Source: Sinorhizobium sp. 8-89
GTDB lineage: Bacteria; Pseudomonadota; Alphaproteobacteria; Rhizobiales; Rhizobiaceae
Assembly: GCF_030124325.1 (NCBI RefSeq)
Contig: NZ_JASKLR010000002.1
Location: 1 to 48,012, forward strand
Reading direction: 5' to 3'
Length of the DNA: 48,012 bases
Under the pieces are notes generated by a model. That model saw only the letters and a program-made list of their open reading frames with translations. It had not been told where the DNA came from and made no database searches. Positions 10,028-18,980 of the stretch are shown piece after piece. Each line of letters opens with the position of its first letter. Within the stretch, counting starts at the first letter, position 1. Both the position numbers and the translations under genes were made by a program.

Positions 10028-10042
10028 GGAGTAAACTACTCC
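10028..10042. promoter_or_regulatory. 15-bp palindrome before the Na/Pi symporter gene
   Basis: GGAGTA-AAC-TACTCC is a perfect inverted repeat with a 3-base spacer, 31 bases upstream of the ATG at 10074 and directly after the tandem repeat. It could be an operator; the regulator is unknown. Confidence 0.45.
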
Positions 10043-10073
10043 GATTCCAGCGGCCGTTACGGGAATTTATGCC

Positions 10074-11720
10074 ATGCAGTCAACGATCGTGATGGTCAAT
10101 CTTTTCGGAGCGGTGGCCCTACTTTTGTTCGGCCTGTCGCTCGTCAAGGATGGCGTCACCCGTGCATTCGGATCGAGGCTGCGCACCGGCCTCGCGCAGG
10201 GGACGAGCGGCGCTGTTCGCTCGTTTGTGACAGGTCTCATCGCCACCCTTGCATTGCAGAGCTCGACCGCCACAGCCTTGATGACGGCTTCCTTCGTCGA
10301 GAAGGGGCTGGTGCGCGCACAGATGGCGCAGATCGTTCTGCTGGGCGCCAATGTCGGCACGGCGATGACCGCCTGGATCGTCGCCACCGGGATCGAGTGG
10401 CTCTCGCCGGTCATTATTCTCGCTGGCGTTGTCATGCACCGGATGAGCCGGTCGAGTGCGCGTCAGGGCGCCGGCTTCGCGCTTGTCGGCATTGGTTTGA
10501 TGCTGCTGTCGCTTGATCTGCTCTCGGTCGCGACGGAACCGATGCGCGAATCCCGTGCGCTCGCCGCGTTTCTCGGCATGCTCGACAGCGCCTGGCCCGT
10601 TGCGCTGATCATCTCGGCGGGCCTGGCTTTCGCGTCGTCGTCCAGCCTGGCGATCGTCATGCTCGTTCTTTCCCTGTCGTCTGCTGGTGTGCTGTCCGCG
10701 GGGCTGACCGTCGCAATGGTGCTTGGCGCCAATATCGGAGGAGCCGTCCCGCCGGTTATCGCCACGCTCGGTTCAGCGCCGCCTGCGCGCCGCGTGACGC
10801 TGGGAAACCTCGTGGTGCGCGGTATCGGCTGCCTCATTGCCCTTCCGATTGCAGGGATCAATGCCGAATGGCTGCAGCATCTGCCGCTGCCGCGACAGAA
10901 CCTGCCGGTCGACGTCCATCTTGTCTTCAATCTCGTCGTCGCGATTATTGCCTGGCCGTTCGCAGGATTGCTGGCGCGGTTGATGGGCCGGTTCGTTCCC
11001 GACGAAGAGTCTGGCGAGACGGGGCCCCGTTATCTCGACGAAACGACGCTCGATACGCCGGTGATGGCGCTTTCCGGGGCGACACGTGAAGTGTTGCGGG
11101 TCGGGGATCTGGTCGAGGCAATGCTGACACGCGCCTCGAATGCCTTCAACAACAACGACCTCGGTGAGCTGCGTGACATCGGAAAAATGGAAAAGCAGGT
11201 GGACCTGCTCCAGCAGGAGGTGAAGATATTCCTGTCGCGTCTGGGCCGCGACGGGCTCAGCGCCGAGGACGGTCGCCGCTCGATCGTCATCATCGACTAT
11301 GCGATCAATCTCGAGCACATGGGCGATATCATCGAGAAGGGAATCTGCGAGCAAATCGGCAAGAAAGTCACCAACGGGTTGAAGTTTTCCGAGGATGGCT
11401 ATCAGGAGCTGAAAAGCCTGTTCAACCTGACCATCGACAACCTGCGCATCGCTCAGACGATCTTCGTCAGCCGCAATGCGGACCTCGCTCGCCACCTGAT
11501 CGAGGTCAAGGTCGACGTCCGCCATATGGAGAAACGCTCGGCGGAGCGGCACCTCGAACGGCTTCGTGACGGCCTGCTGCAAAGCCTGCAGACGAGTTCG
11601 CTGCATCTCGACATGTTGAGAGACCTGAAGCGCGTCAACGCGCACATTGCTTCCGTCGCCTATCCCATTCTCGAAGAAAGCGGTCTCCTGACGGACAGCA
11701 GACTGCGTCCGCAGGCTTGA
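10074..11720 (+). CDS. Na/Pi cotransporter family protein with PhoU-like C-terminal domain
   Basis: 548-residue inner-membrane protein. Two Na_Pi_cotrans repeats (about 10-145 and 150-300) hold many hydrophobic helices; the first has the family hallmark ALQSSTATALM, while the second has a degenerate FASSSSLAIVM. A cytoplasmic helical PhoU-like domain (about 340-540; NAFNNNDLGELRDIGKMEKQVD, NLEHMGDIIEKGI) follows. Bacterial members resemble YjbB and are proposed to move phosphate with sodium, often outward. The ATG at 10074 has a modest GGGAA ribosome site. No other phosphate gene is nearby. Transport direction and substrate are inferred from family only. Confidence 0.9.
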   Translation: MQSTIVMVNLFGAVALLLFGLSLVKDGVTRAFGSRLRTGLAQGTSGAVRSFVTGLIATLALQSSTATALMTASFVEKGLVRAQMAQIVLLGANVGTAMTAWIVATGIEWLSPVIILAGVVMHRMSRSSARQGAGFALVGIGLMLLSLDLLSVATEPMRESRALAAFLGMLDSAWPVALIISAGLAFASSSSLAIVMLVLSLSSAGVLSAGLTVAMVLGANIGGAVPPVIATLGSAPPARRVTLGNLVVRGIGCLIALPIAGINAEWLQHLPLPRQNLPVDVHLVFNLVVAIIAWPFAGLLARLMGRFVPDEESGETGPRYLDETTLDTPVMALSGATREVLRVGDLVEAMLTRASNAFNNNDLGELRDIGKMEKQVDLLQQEVKIFLSRLGRDGLSAEDGRRSIVIIDYAINLEHMGDIIEKGICEQIGKKVTNGLKFSEDGYQELKSLFNLTIDNLRIAQTIFVSRNADLARHLIEVKVDVRHMEKRSAERHLERLRDGLLQSLQTSSLHLDMLRDLKRVNAHIASVAYPILEESGLLTDSRLRPQA

Positions 11721-11774
11721 TCTCAGCGCCGGAAAATCTTCGTGGTGGTTTTAACCGCGGGTAACGCGACGTGA

Positions 11775-11798
11775 TTGTGAGAATTATGTTTCTCGCAA
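11775..11798. promoter_or_regulatory. Inverted repeat upstream of glmU
   Basis: Arms TTGTGAGAA and TTCTCGCAA separated by TTATGT; eight of nine positions pair. It lies about 77 bases before the glmU start codon, where a promoter or operator would sit. No named regulator site is recognised. Confidence 0.45.
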
Positions 11799-11875
11799 TA
11801 TCTTGCTAATAAGAACACGGTCGAGTCAGGCGATAGGGCGTTCCGCCTGCGATTAATGCCAAGGAGAAGATGAGA

Positions 11876-13246
11876 ATGGAACGGACTTGCCTGGCGATCA
11901 TCCTGGCGGCTGGCGAAAGCACGCGGATGAAATCGTCCCTATCGAAGGTGCTGCATCCGGTGGCGGGCAGACCGATGATCACCCATGTCGTCGACGCCCT
12001 CGCCAGCGCCTCGATCTCGGACGCGGCGCTCGTCGTCGGCCGTGATGCCGAATCCGTTTCCGCTGCCGCCCAAACTTCCGGCATTACCGTGACCTCGTTC
12101 CTTCAAAAGGAGCGGCTTGGCACGGGGCATGCGGTGCTCGCGGCGCGCGACGCGATCGCAAGAGGTTATGACGACCTTCTGGTCGTCTTCGGCGACACCC
12201 CACTTATCACGGCAGGGCCGCTCAAGGCGGCGCGCGACGGGTTGGCCGAAGGCAATGACGTGGTCGTCATCGGATTCGAAGCCGCCGATCCGACCGGTTA
12301 CGGACGCCTCATCATCGAAGACGGAGTGCTGGTCGCAATTCGCGAACACAAGGATGCTTCCGAGGCGGAGCGCGGCATCACCTATTGCAACGGCGGGCTG
12401 ATGGCCATTAACGGCCACAAGGCCCTCGATCTTCTCGGGCGTATAGGCAATGCCAATGTCAAGGGCGAGTACTATCTAACCGATCTCGTTGAAATCGTTC
12501 GGACCGCCGGAGGCAGGGCAATTGCGGTCGAGGCCCCCGAGGAGGAACTGACCGGCTGCAACACACGGGCGGAACTCGCCTATATCGAGCGTCTCTGGCA
12601 AGAGCGCCGGCGGCACGAACTGATGCTGACAGGCGTGTCGATGATCGCGCCCGAAACGGTTTTCCTTTCCTGGGACACCGAGCTTGCCCAGGACGTTCTT
12701 GTAGAGCCGAACGTGGTCTTCGGCCCTGGCGTCAGGGTCGAAAGCGGAGCGATCATTCACGCGTTTTCGCATCTTGAAGGGGCGCTTGTTCGTGCAGACG
12801 CGACAGTAGGACCGTTTGCACGCCTTCGCCCCGGCGCCGATCTCGGCCCCAAATCGAAGGTCGGCAATTTCTGCGAGGTCAAGAAGGCTGAAATCGGTGC
12901 CGGCGCCAAGGTCAACCATCTGACCTATATCGGCGATGCGTTCGTCGGCGCCGGATCGAACATCGGGGCGGGAACCATCACCTGCAACTATGATGGGGTG
13001 AACAAGCATGTGACCCGCATCGGAGAAAATGCCTTTGTCGGTTCAAACTCGTCGCTCGTCGCGCCCGTGGCGATCGGCGATGGCGCGCTTGTTGCATCCG
13101 GCAGCGTCATTACCGAGGATGTTCCCGCGGACGCAGTCGCCTTCGGACGCGCGCGTCAGGAAATCAAGCCGGGCAGGGCGAGGATCCTGCGGGAGCGTTA
13201 CGAAGCGGAGAAGGCTGCCAAGAAGAAGGCAAAGGCTGCCGAGTAG
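11876..13246 (+). CDS. glmU: Bifunctional GlcNAc-1-phosphate uridylyltransferase / glucosamine-1-phosphate acetyltransferase GlmU
   Basis: Makes UDP-GlcNAc for peptidoglycan and lipopolysaccharide in two steps. 456 residues. The N-terminal pyrophosphorylase domain carries [15 protein letters not shown] (nucleotide-binding loop), and VFGDTPLI holds the metal aspartate. The C-terminal left-handed beta helix (about 250-440) has hexapeptide repeats and the acetyl-CoA segment [12 protein letters not shown]. The ATG at 11876 is chosen because AGGAG at 11862-11866 is nine bases away; the ATG at 11870 is only three bases from it. The C-terminal tail is Lys/Ala rich. glmS follows 143 bases downstream, so the pair is probably co-regulated. 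Confidence 0.96.
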   Translation: MERTCLAIILAAGESTRMKSSLSKVLHPVAGRPMITHVVDALASASISDAALVVGRDAESVSAAAQTSGITVTSFLQKERLGTGHAVLAARDAIARGYDDLLVVFGDTPLITAGPLKAARDGLAEGNDVVVIGFEAADPTGYGRLIIEDGVLVAIREHKDASEAERGITYCNGGLMAINGHKALDLLGRIGNANVKGEYYLTDLVEIVRTAGGRAIAVEAPEEELTGCNTRAELAYIERLWQERRRHELMLTGVSMIAPETVFLSWDTELAQDVLVEPNVVFGPGVRVESGAIIHAFSHLEGALVRADATVGPFARLRPGADLGPKSKVGNFCEVKKAEIGAGAKVNHLTYIGDAFVGAGSNIGAGTITCNYDGVNKHVTRIGENAFVGSNSSLVAPVAIGDGALVASGSVITEDVPADAVAFGRARQEIKPGRARILRERYEAEKAAKKKAKAAE

Positions 13247-13389
13247 ATCTCGTTAAATACTGAAACTGAAAGTGAAATCGAGGTGGATTGCCTCGTGCGC
13301 CAATTTCGTTACCAAGGCCCAAAGGCGGCGAGAGTCGCTTCGGAGAGTTGCCACGCGGTCATCGGCGTGAAGGGGATGCGGAGAGGGAT

Positions 13390-15216
13390 ATGTGCGGTAT
13401 TGTTGGTATCGTCGGCAGTCAGCCGGTGTCGGAGCGGTTGGTCGATGCCCTGAAGCGGCTGGAATACCGGGGCTATGATTCGGCCGGCGTCGCGACCATC
13501 GACGGAGGCAGGCTGAAGCGCCGCCGTGCCGAGGGCAAGCTGATCAATCTCGAAACGAGGCTCAAAGAGGAACCTCTGGCCGGTAGCATCGGCATTGCAC
13601 ATACGCGTTGGGCGACGCATGGCGCCCCGACGGAACGCAATGCGCATCCCCATTTCACCGATGGCGTTGCCGTGGTCCATAACGGCATCATCGAGAACTT
13701 CGCCGAATTGAAGGACGAACTCACCGCATCGGGCGCCGAGTTCCGGACCGACACCGACACGGAAGTCGTGGCGCATCTCCTGGCGAAATACCATCGTGAC
13801 GGCATGGGACGGCGCGAAGCCATGCATGCGATGTTGAAGCGCGTTACCGGGGCCTATGCGCTTGCGGTGCTCTTCGAAGATGATCCGTCGACGATCATGG
13901 CGGCGCGAAACGGGCCGCCGCTCGCGATCGGCCATGGCGACGGCGAAATGTTCCTGGGGTCGGACGCGATCGCCTTGGCGCCCTTCACCAATGAAATCAC
14001 CTATCTGATTGATGGCGACTGGGCCGTTATCGGCAAGGCCGGTGCGCACATCTTCGATATCGACGGCAATGTCGTAACGCGTCCGCGTCAGATTTCGATG
14101 GTCGCGGCCTATATGGTCGACAAGGGCAATCATCGCCATTTCATGGAGAAGGAAATCTACGAGCAGCCGGAGGTCATCTCCCACGCGCTGGGCCACTACA
14201 TCAACTTCATTGAAAACCGAGTGACGGCCGTTTCAGACGCGATCGATTTCGCGAAAGTGCCGAGCCTTGCGCTTTCCGCCTGCGGCACCGCCTATCTCGC
14301 GGGACTGATCGGCAAGTATTGGTTCGAGCGTTATGCGCGTCTTCCGGTCGAAATCGATGTCGCCTCAGAGTTCCGCTATCGCGAGATCCCGCTCTCGCCG
14401 CAATCGGCCGCTCTCTTCATTTCGCAGTCTGGCGAAACGGCCGATACGCTGGCGTCGCTCCGGTACTGCAAGGAACACGGCCTGAAGATCGGAGCCGTCG
14501 TCAATACCCGCGAATCGACGATCGCGCGGGAGTCAGACGCGGTCTTCCCGATCCTCGCCGGTCCCGAGATCGGCGTGGCTTCGACCAAGGCCTTCACCTG
14601 CCAGCTTGCCGTGCTAGCCGCGCTTGCCGTCGGCGCCGGCCGGGCGCGAGGCACGGTCAGCGAGCAGGAAGAACAGGCGCTGGTGAGAAGTCTTGCCGAG
14701 ATGCCGCGCATCATGGGCCAGGTGTTGAACAGCGTCCAACCGAAGATCGAGCTGCTATCGCGCGAACTGTCGAAGTGCCGTGACGTGCTCTACCTCGGCC
14801 GCGGTACCAGCTTCCCGCTTGCGATGGAAGGCGCGTTGAAGCTCAAGGAGATTTCCTACATCCATGCGGAAGGTTATGCGGCCGGTGAACTGAAGCATGG
14901 TCCGATCGCGTTGATCGACGAGAACATGCCTGTGATCGTCATCGCGCCGCACGACCGGTTCTTCGACAAGACGGTCTCGAACATGCAGGAAGTTGCCGCT
15001 CGTGGCGGGCGCATCATTCTTATTACGGACGAGACGGGAGCTGCCGCGTCGAAGCTCGACACGATGCATACGATCGTGTTGCCGAACGTCGACGAGATCA
15101 TCGCGCCGATGATCTTCGCGTTGCCGATCCAGCTTCTTGCCTATCACACGGCCGTCTTCATGGGCACCGATGTCGATCAGCCACGTAACCTCGCCAAGTC
15201 GGTAACGGTCGAATGA
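13390..15216 (+). CDS. glmS: Glutamine-fructose-6-phosphate aminotransferase (isomerizing) GlmS
   Basis: Commits fructose-6-phosphate to amino-sugar synthesis using glutamine nitrogen. 608 residues, the standard length. Cys2 (MCGIVGIVG) is the N-terminal nucleophile once Met is removed, which fixes the start at 13390. The glutaminase domain (about 1-220) includes HTRWATHG. Two SIS sugar-isomerase domains (about 285-420 and 455-595) follow, with SACGTAYLAG and SQSGETADTLA in the first. The C terminus DQPRNLAKSVTVE is canonical. There is no glmS-ribozyme-like leader, as expected outside Firmicutes. The stop overlaps the next gene by four bases. Confidence 0.97.
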   Translation: MCGIVGIVGSQPVSERLVDALKRLEYRGYDSAGVATIDGGRLKRRRAEGKLINLETRLKEEPLAGSIGIAHTRWATHGAPTERNAHPHFTDGVAVVHNGIIENFAELKDELTASGAEFRTDTDTEVVAHLLAKYHRDGMGRREAMHAMLKRVTGAYALAVLFEDDPSTIMAARNGPPLAIGHGDGEMFLGSDAIALAPFTNEITYLIDGDWAVIGKAGAHIFDIDGNVVTRPRQISMVAAYMVDKGNHRHFMEKEIYEQPEVISHALGHYINFIENRVTAVSDAIDFAKVPSLALSACGTAYLAGLIGKYWFERYARLPVEIDVASEFRYREIPLSPQSAALFISQSGETADTLASLRYCKEHGLKIGAVVNTRESTIARESDAVFPILAGPEIGVASTKAFTCQLAVLAALAVGAGRARGTVSEQEEQALVRSLAEMPRIMGQVLNSVQPKIELLSRELSKCRDVLYLGRGTSFPLAMEGALKLKEISYIHAEGYAAGELKHGPIALIDENMPVIVIAPHDRFFDKTVSNMQEVAARGGRIILITDETGAAASKLDTMHTIVLPNVDEIIAPMIFALPIQLLAYHTAVFMGTDVDQPRNLAKSVTVE

Positions 15217-15710
15217 TCATCCGACCGGAGCGGAGCGATGATCGCGAGGCGATCCGCGATGTGACCGCGGCCGCCTTTGCCGGTCATCCGCACAGCGATC
15301 AGACGGAGCCGCTCATCATCGAGCGCCTGCGTGCCGACGGCGCGCTTGCGCTCTCGCTTGTTGCTGATGACGCCGGCGAGGTGATCGGTCACGTGGCATT
15401 TTCGCCCGTGACGATCACCCCCTTCGCTGCCGGATGGTATGGACTTGGTCCCGTTTCGGTGCGACCAGACAGGCAGGGGCGCGGCGTGGGCAGCGCGCTC
15501 ATTCGCCAAGGCCTTGATATGCTACGGAAATCCGGCGCTTCCGGCTGCGTCGTTGTCGGCGAGCCGGAGTTCTACCGGAACTTCGGATTTCGCAATGAAT
15601 CCACGCTTGTCTTTCCGGGTTGTGCACCGCAATATTTCATGGTTTTGGCCTTGTCGGGAACGACGGTTTCCGGCAATGTCGCGTATCATCCGGCCTTTGG
15701 GCCGACGTGA
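15213..15710 (+). CDS. GNAT family N-acetyltransferase (YhbS-like)
   Basis: 165-residue acetyl-CoA-dependent acetyltransferase. The acetyl-CoA loop RPDRQGRGVGSALIRQGLD (about 88-106) matches the R/Q-x-x-G-x-G/A signature; the opening MIIRPERSDDREAIRDVTAAAF and the late EFYRNFGF segment are typical of YhbS-like proteins. The ATG at 15213 overlaps the glmS stop (ATGA), so translation is probably coupled. Substrate unknown. Operon position after glmS tempts one to propose an amino-sugar role, but that is only inference. Confidence 0.88.
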   Translation: MIIRPERSDDREAIRDVTAAAFAGHPHSDQTEPLIIERLRADGALALSLVADDAGEVIGHVAFSPVTITPFAAGWYGLGPVSVRPDRQGRGVGSALIRQGLDMLRKSGASGCVVVGEPEFYRNFGFRNESTLVFPGCAPQYFMVLALSGTTVSGNVAYHPAFGPT

Positions 15711-15731
15711 CGAATTGATGGCAACAACGGC

Positions 15732-16424
15732 ATGACGGAAGGTTCCAAACGCGGCATCATCGCAACCCGGTTGCGCAATTATTTCCTGACCGGGCTTATC
15801 ATCTGTGCACCCCTGGCGATCACCGTCTGGCTGGTTCGTTCCTTCATCGAATGGGCGGACGGGTGGGTGAAACCTTACCTGCCGAACTTTTACAATCCGG
15901 ACACCTATTCGCCGGTCGCCATACCCGGTTTTGGCCTCCTCGTTGCCGTGATTGTCATTACGCTCGTCGGCTTCTTGACGGCCAATCTCGTCGGTCGGTC
16001 GATCGTCTCTTTCGGCGAGTCGCTCGTCAACAGGACGCCACTCGTCCGCACGATCTACAAATCGCTGAAGCAGATCTTCCAGACGGTTCTTCAGGAGCAG
16101 TCCTCGTCGTTCAAAAAGGCGGGGCTGATCGAGTATCCGAGCCCGGGCCTCTGGTCGCTGGTCTTCATCGCGACAGACGTGAAGGGTGAGATCGCCGCGA
16201 AGTTCGATGAGCGGGGCATGGACATGGTCACAGTGTTCCTCCCGCCGACGCCGATTCCGACGGCCGGCTTCCTGCTGTTTGTGCCGCGGGAGAAAATCAT
16301 ACCGCTCCAGATGAGCGCCGAGGACGCAGCCAAGCTCCTCATTTCCGGCGGCCTTGTCGCGCCCGACCATAAGCCGCTTGCCAACGCCCCGCCGCGGCCG
16401 ATCACCCACCAGAAGACGGCTTAG
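15732..16424 (+). CDS. DUF502 family membrane protein
   Basis: 230-residue inner-membrane protein with two predicted transmembrane helices (about 18-40, FLTGLIICAPLAITVWLV, and 62-85, GFGLLVAVIVITLVGFLTANLVG) and a soluble C-terminal domain. The segment RTPLVRTIYKSLKQIFQTV is the conserved core of DUF502 (PF04367). No biochemical function is firmly established. It is 21 bases after the GNAT gene, in the same transcription unit, and its stop is only 15 bases from the recG stop on the other strand. Confidence 0.88.
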   Translation: MTEGSKRGIIATRLRNYFLTGLIICAPLAITVWLVRSFIEWADGWVKPYLPNFYNPDTYSPVAIPGFGLLVAVIVITLVGFLTANLVGRSIVSFGESLVNRTPLVRTIYKSLKQIFQTVLQEQSSSFKKAGLIEYPSPGLWSLVFIATDVKGEIAAKFDERGMDMVTVFLPPTPIPTAGFLLFVPREKIIPLQMSAEDAAKLLISGGLVAPDHKPLANAPPRPITHQKTA

Positions 16425-16439
16425 TTACCGAACACCCGC

Positions 16440-18545
16440 CTAACCGGCGCGCAGGAACCGGATCGCTTCGTCGCGTCGGTAAAGGTAGAGAAGCGTCCGC
16501 AAGGCTTCGCCTCGCACCGACGTGAGATCCGGATCGCGTTCGATGACATAAGCGGCATCCCTGCGGGCGATCTCGAGAAGATCTCCGTGCGCCTCCAGAC
16601 TCGCGATGCGGAAACCGGGTGTGCCGGACTGGCGCGTTCCGAGAAGCTCGCCTTCTCCGCGCAATTTCAAGTCTTCCTCGGCAATGACGAAGCCGTCCTC
16701 GGTCTCGCGCAGAACGGAGAGACGTGCGCGGCCGGCCTCGCTGAGCGGGCTCCTGTATAGGAGGATGCAGGTCGAGGCCTCGTCACCACGGCCGACGCGA
16801 CCCCGCAACTGATGAAGTTGCGCCAGCCCGAAGCGCTCGGCATGCTCGATCACCATGATCGTCGCGTCGGGAACGTCGACCCCGACCTCAACCACGGTCG
16901 TTGCTACAAGCAGGCGAACCTCGCCGTGCTTGAAGGCGAGCATCACGGCGTCCTTATCCGGACCGGACATGCGGCCATGGACAAGGCCGACATCATTTCC
17001 GAAGCGCCGGACGAGGCTTTGATAGCGTTCATCGGCGGACATCACGTCGCTCTCCTCCGACTCCTCGACGAGCGGACAGATCCAGTAGGCTTTCTTGCCT
17101 TGCCCGAGGGCCGCATCGAGCCTGTCGATGATCTCATCCGTCCGCTCGGTGGGGATCGTCACCGTCTGTATCGGTTTTCGCCCGGCCGGCTTCTCTGTCA
17201 GCTTGGAGACATCCATGTCGCCGAAGGCGGCAAGCACGAGCGTGCGCGGAATAGGCGTCGCCGTCATCACGAGCATGTGCGGGGAAATGCCCTTGGCAGT
17301 AAGCCTCAGCCGTTGGTGAACGCCGAAACGATGTTGTTCGTCGACGATCGCGAGCACGAGTTGATGGTAGTTCACGGCCTCCTGGAAAAGAGCGTGTGTT
17401 CCGATCACCATCTGCGTTTCGCCGGAGGCGATCCGCTCCAGGATCGCGTCGCGTTCCTTGCCTTTCGTGCGGCCGGTCAGAACATCGATCGTGATATCGG
17501 CCGGCGCGGCCATTTTCGAGAGCGTCGCATGATGTTGCCGGGCAAGGATCTCGGTCGGCGCCATCAGCACCGCCTGGCCGCCGGATTCGATCGCTGCGAG
17601 CATGGACATCAGCGCCACGGCCGTCTTGCCGGATCCGACGTCGCCTTGCAGCAGGCGCAGCATGCGATCGCTGCCGGACATGTCGGCAAGTATGTCGCCG
17701 ATCGCGGCGGCCTGGCTCGCCGTGAGAGAGAAGGGCAGCGCTCGGAGGACAGGCTCGCTCAATTTGCCGGTCGGATGAACGGGCGTGCCCGCGACCTTGC
17801 GCAGCCGCTGGCGTACGAGCGAAAGCGACAATTGCCCCGCAAGAAATTCGTCGTAGGCGAGTCGGCGTCGCGCCGGGGCCTGTGCGTCGATATCGGTTTC
17901 ATCCCGCGGCTCGTGCAGGCGCTGGAAACTTTCCCTTGCGCTTTGAAACCCATGCTGACGGAGCAGCGGCTCATCGAGCCACTCCGGCAGATCCGGCATG
18001 CGCGCCACCGCCGCCTCGATCGAGCGCCGCAGCGTTCGCGGCGAGAGGCCGGCGGTCAGGCCATAGACAGGTTCGACGAGCGGCAGATTTTCCGCTTCGG
18101 CGACCCTTACCATGTAGTCGGGATGCACCATAGACGCCCGGCCGTTGAACCAATCCACCTTGCCGCTGACGACAACGGCTTCGTCGACAGGCAACGCCTT
18201 TTCCAGCCAATTTCCCTTGACGCGGAAAAACGTAAGCGCCAGTTCGCCGGTATCGTCGTGCAGGAAGACTCGGTAGGGTACGTTCGGCCTGCCGCGAGGC
18301 GATGGCTGATGCCGGTCGACGCGGCCGGTGATGGTGACGATCGATCCCTGCGGCGCATAGGCAATGCCCGGTTGCTGGCGTCGGTCAACCATCGAGTGGG
18401 GGGCGTGGAAGACAAGATCAATCACCCGGCAATCGTCGATCGTTTCGCGGCCGAGCAGCCGCGCATAGAGTTCCCCGGTTTTCGGACCGATGCCGGGCAG
18501 CGTGTCGAGAGGCGAAAACACCGGGTCGAGGAGGGCAGGGCGCAT
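16440..18545 (-). CDS. recG: ATP-dependent DNA helicase RecG
   Basis: Branch-migrating helicase that reverses stalled forks and processes recombination intermediates. 701 residues. An N-terminal wedge/OB domain (about 20-160; DTLPGIGPKTGELYARLLGR, GSIVTITGRVDRHQ) leads into the superfamily 2 helicase motor. Motif I is GDVGSGKTAVA, motif II DEQHRFG, motif III MTATPIPRTL, and motif VI QLRGRVGR; a C-terminal TRG region follows. The ATG at 18545 matches the family start; in-frame sequence further upstream is serine- and arginine-rich and not RecG-like. Divergent from sdhE with 121 bases between starts. Confidence 0.96.
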   Translation of the reverse strand: MRPALLDPVFSPLDTLPGIGPKTGELYARLLGRETIDDCRVIDLVFHAPHSMVDRRQQPGIAYAPQGSIVTITGRVDRHQPSPRGRPNVPYRVFLHDDTGELALTFFRVKGNWLEKALPVDEAVVVSGKVDWFNGRASMVHPDYMVRVAEAENLPLVEPVYGLTAGLSPRTLRRSIEAAVARMPDLPEWLDEPLLRQHGFQSARESFQRLHEPRDETDIDAQAPARRRLAYDEFLAGQLSLSLVRQRLRKVAGTPVHPTGKLSEPVLRALPFSLTASQAAAIGDILADMSGSDRMLRLLQGDVGSGKTAVALMSMLAAIESGGQAVLMAPTEILARQHHATLSKMAAPADITIDVLTGRTKGKERDAILERIASGETQMVIGTHALFQEAVNYHQLVLAIVDEQHRFGVHQRLRLTAKGISPHMLVMTATPIPRTLVLAAFGDMDVSKLTEKPAGRKPIQTVTIPTERTDEIIDRLDAALGQGKKAYWICPLVEESEESDVMSADERYQSLVRRFGNDVGLVHGRMSGPDKDAVMLAFKHGEVRLLVATTVVEVGVDVPDATIMVIEHAERFGLAQLHQLRGRVGRGDEASTCILLYRSPLSEAGRARLSVLRETEDGFVIAEEDLKLRGEGELLGTRQSGTPGFRIASLEAHGDLLEIARRDAAYVIERDPDLTSVRGEALRTLLYLYRRDEAIRFLRAG

Positions 18546-18666
18546 GGTGATGAAATTGCGATGATAATTCCGGCTTTGGCAAGGCTGACAACCTGCCTTC
18601 CAGCGTTTATAGAGCCCAATGACAAAAAAGCCCGCCCTTGGCTGCGGACGGCAGGAAGGATTTTCC

Positions 18667-18972
18667 ATGACCGGCATCACGCGTACCAGCGCCGATCTCG
18701 ACCAGCGTCGGCGCAGGATCCTCTTTCGCTCATGGCATCGCGGCATTCGCGAGATGGACTTGATTCTTGGACAATTCGCCGAAGCGGAGTTGGCGACCCT
18801 GTCAGATGCGGAACTCGATGAACTCGAGACGATCATGCGCGAGGAAGACAACGATCTCGTCCGGTGGATAACCGGCGAGCAGCCTCTGCCGGAACGCTAT
18901 GCGACGCCGTTGTTCGGCCGGATCGCAGCTTATCGCCCCGATTTCGACAATGTTCGCCAGGAAACGAAATAG
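18667..18972 (+). CDS. sdhE: FAD assembly factor SdhE (succinate dehydrogenase assembly factor 2)
   Basis: 101-residue cytoplasmic protein that helps attach FAD covalently to succinate dehydrogenase subunit A. The signature RGIREMD (about 25-31, RGxxE motif) and the following helical segment ILGQFAEAELATLSDAELDELETIM are diagnostic, with DNDLVRWITGEQ after it. The ATG at 18667 has GGAAGGA upstream. mfd begins only eight bases after the stop, so the two share a transcript; a rhizobial recG / sdhE-mfd arrangement fits what I remember. Confidence 0.93.
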   Translation: MTGITRTSADLDQRRRRILFRSWHRGIREMDLILGQFAEAELATLSDAELDELETIMREEDNDLVRWITGEQPLPERYATPLFGRIAAYRPDFDNVRQETK

Positions 18973-18980
18973 ACGCACCC

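Larger units (their letters stand above)
9710..10073. other. Divergent intergenic region between the PpiD-like gene and the Na/Pi symporter gene
   Basis: 364 bases with no convincing gene. Small open frames here lack ribosome sites and family resemblance. The right-hand part contains a 21-bp tandem duplication and a 15-bp palindrome, listed separately. I could not identify a PhoB box. Confidence 0.6.

Noticed and set aside
9710..10073. PhoB box before the Na/Pi symporter gene
   Set aside because: No pair of CTGTCAT-like direct repeats at the expected spacing could be found by eye.
13247..13389. glmS ribozyme in the leader of glmS
   Set aside because: The 143-base gap shows none of the ribozyme's conserved core, and the element is essentially limited to Firmicutes.
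16812..18821. 669-residue open frame antisense to recG
   Set aside because: It mirrors the real recG frame in high-GC DNA; it has an Arg/His-rich composition, no family motif and no ribosome site, while recG has every helicase motif.
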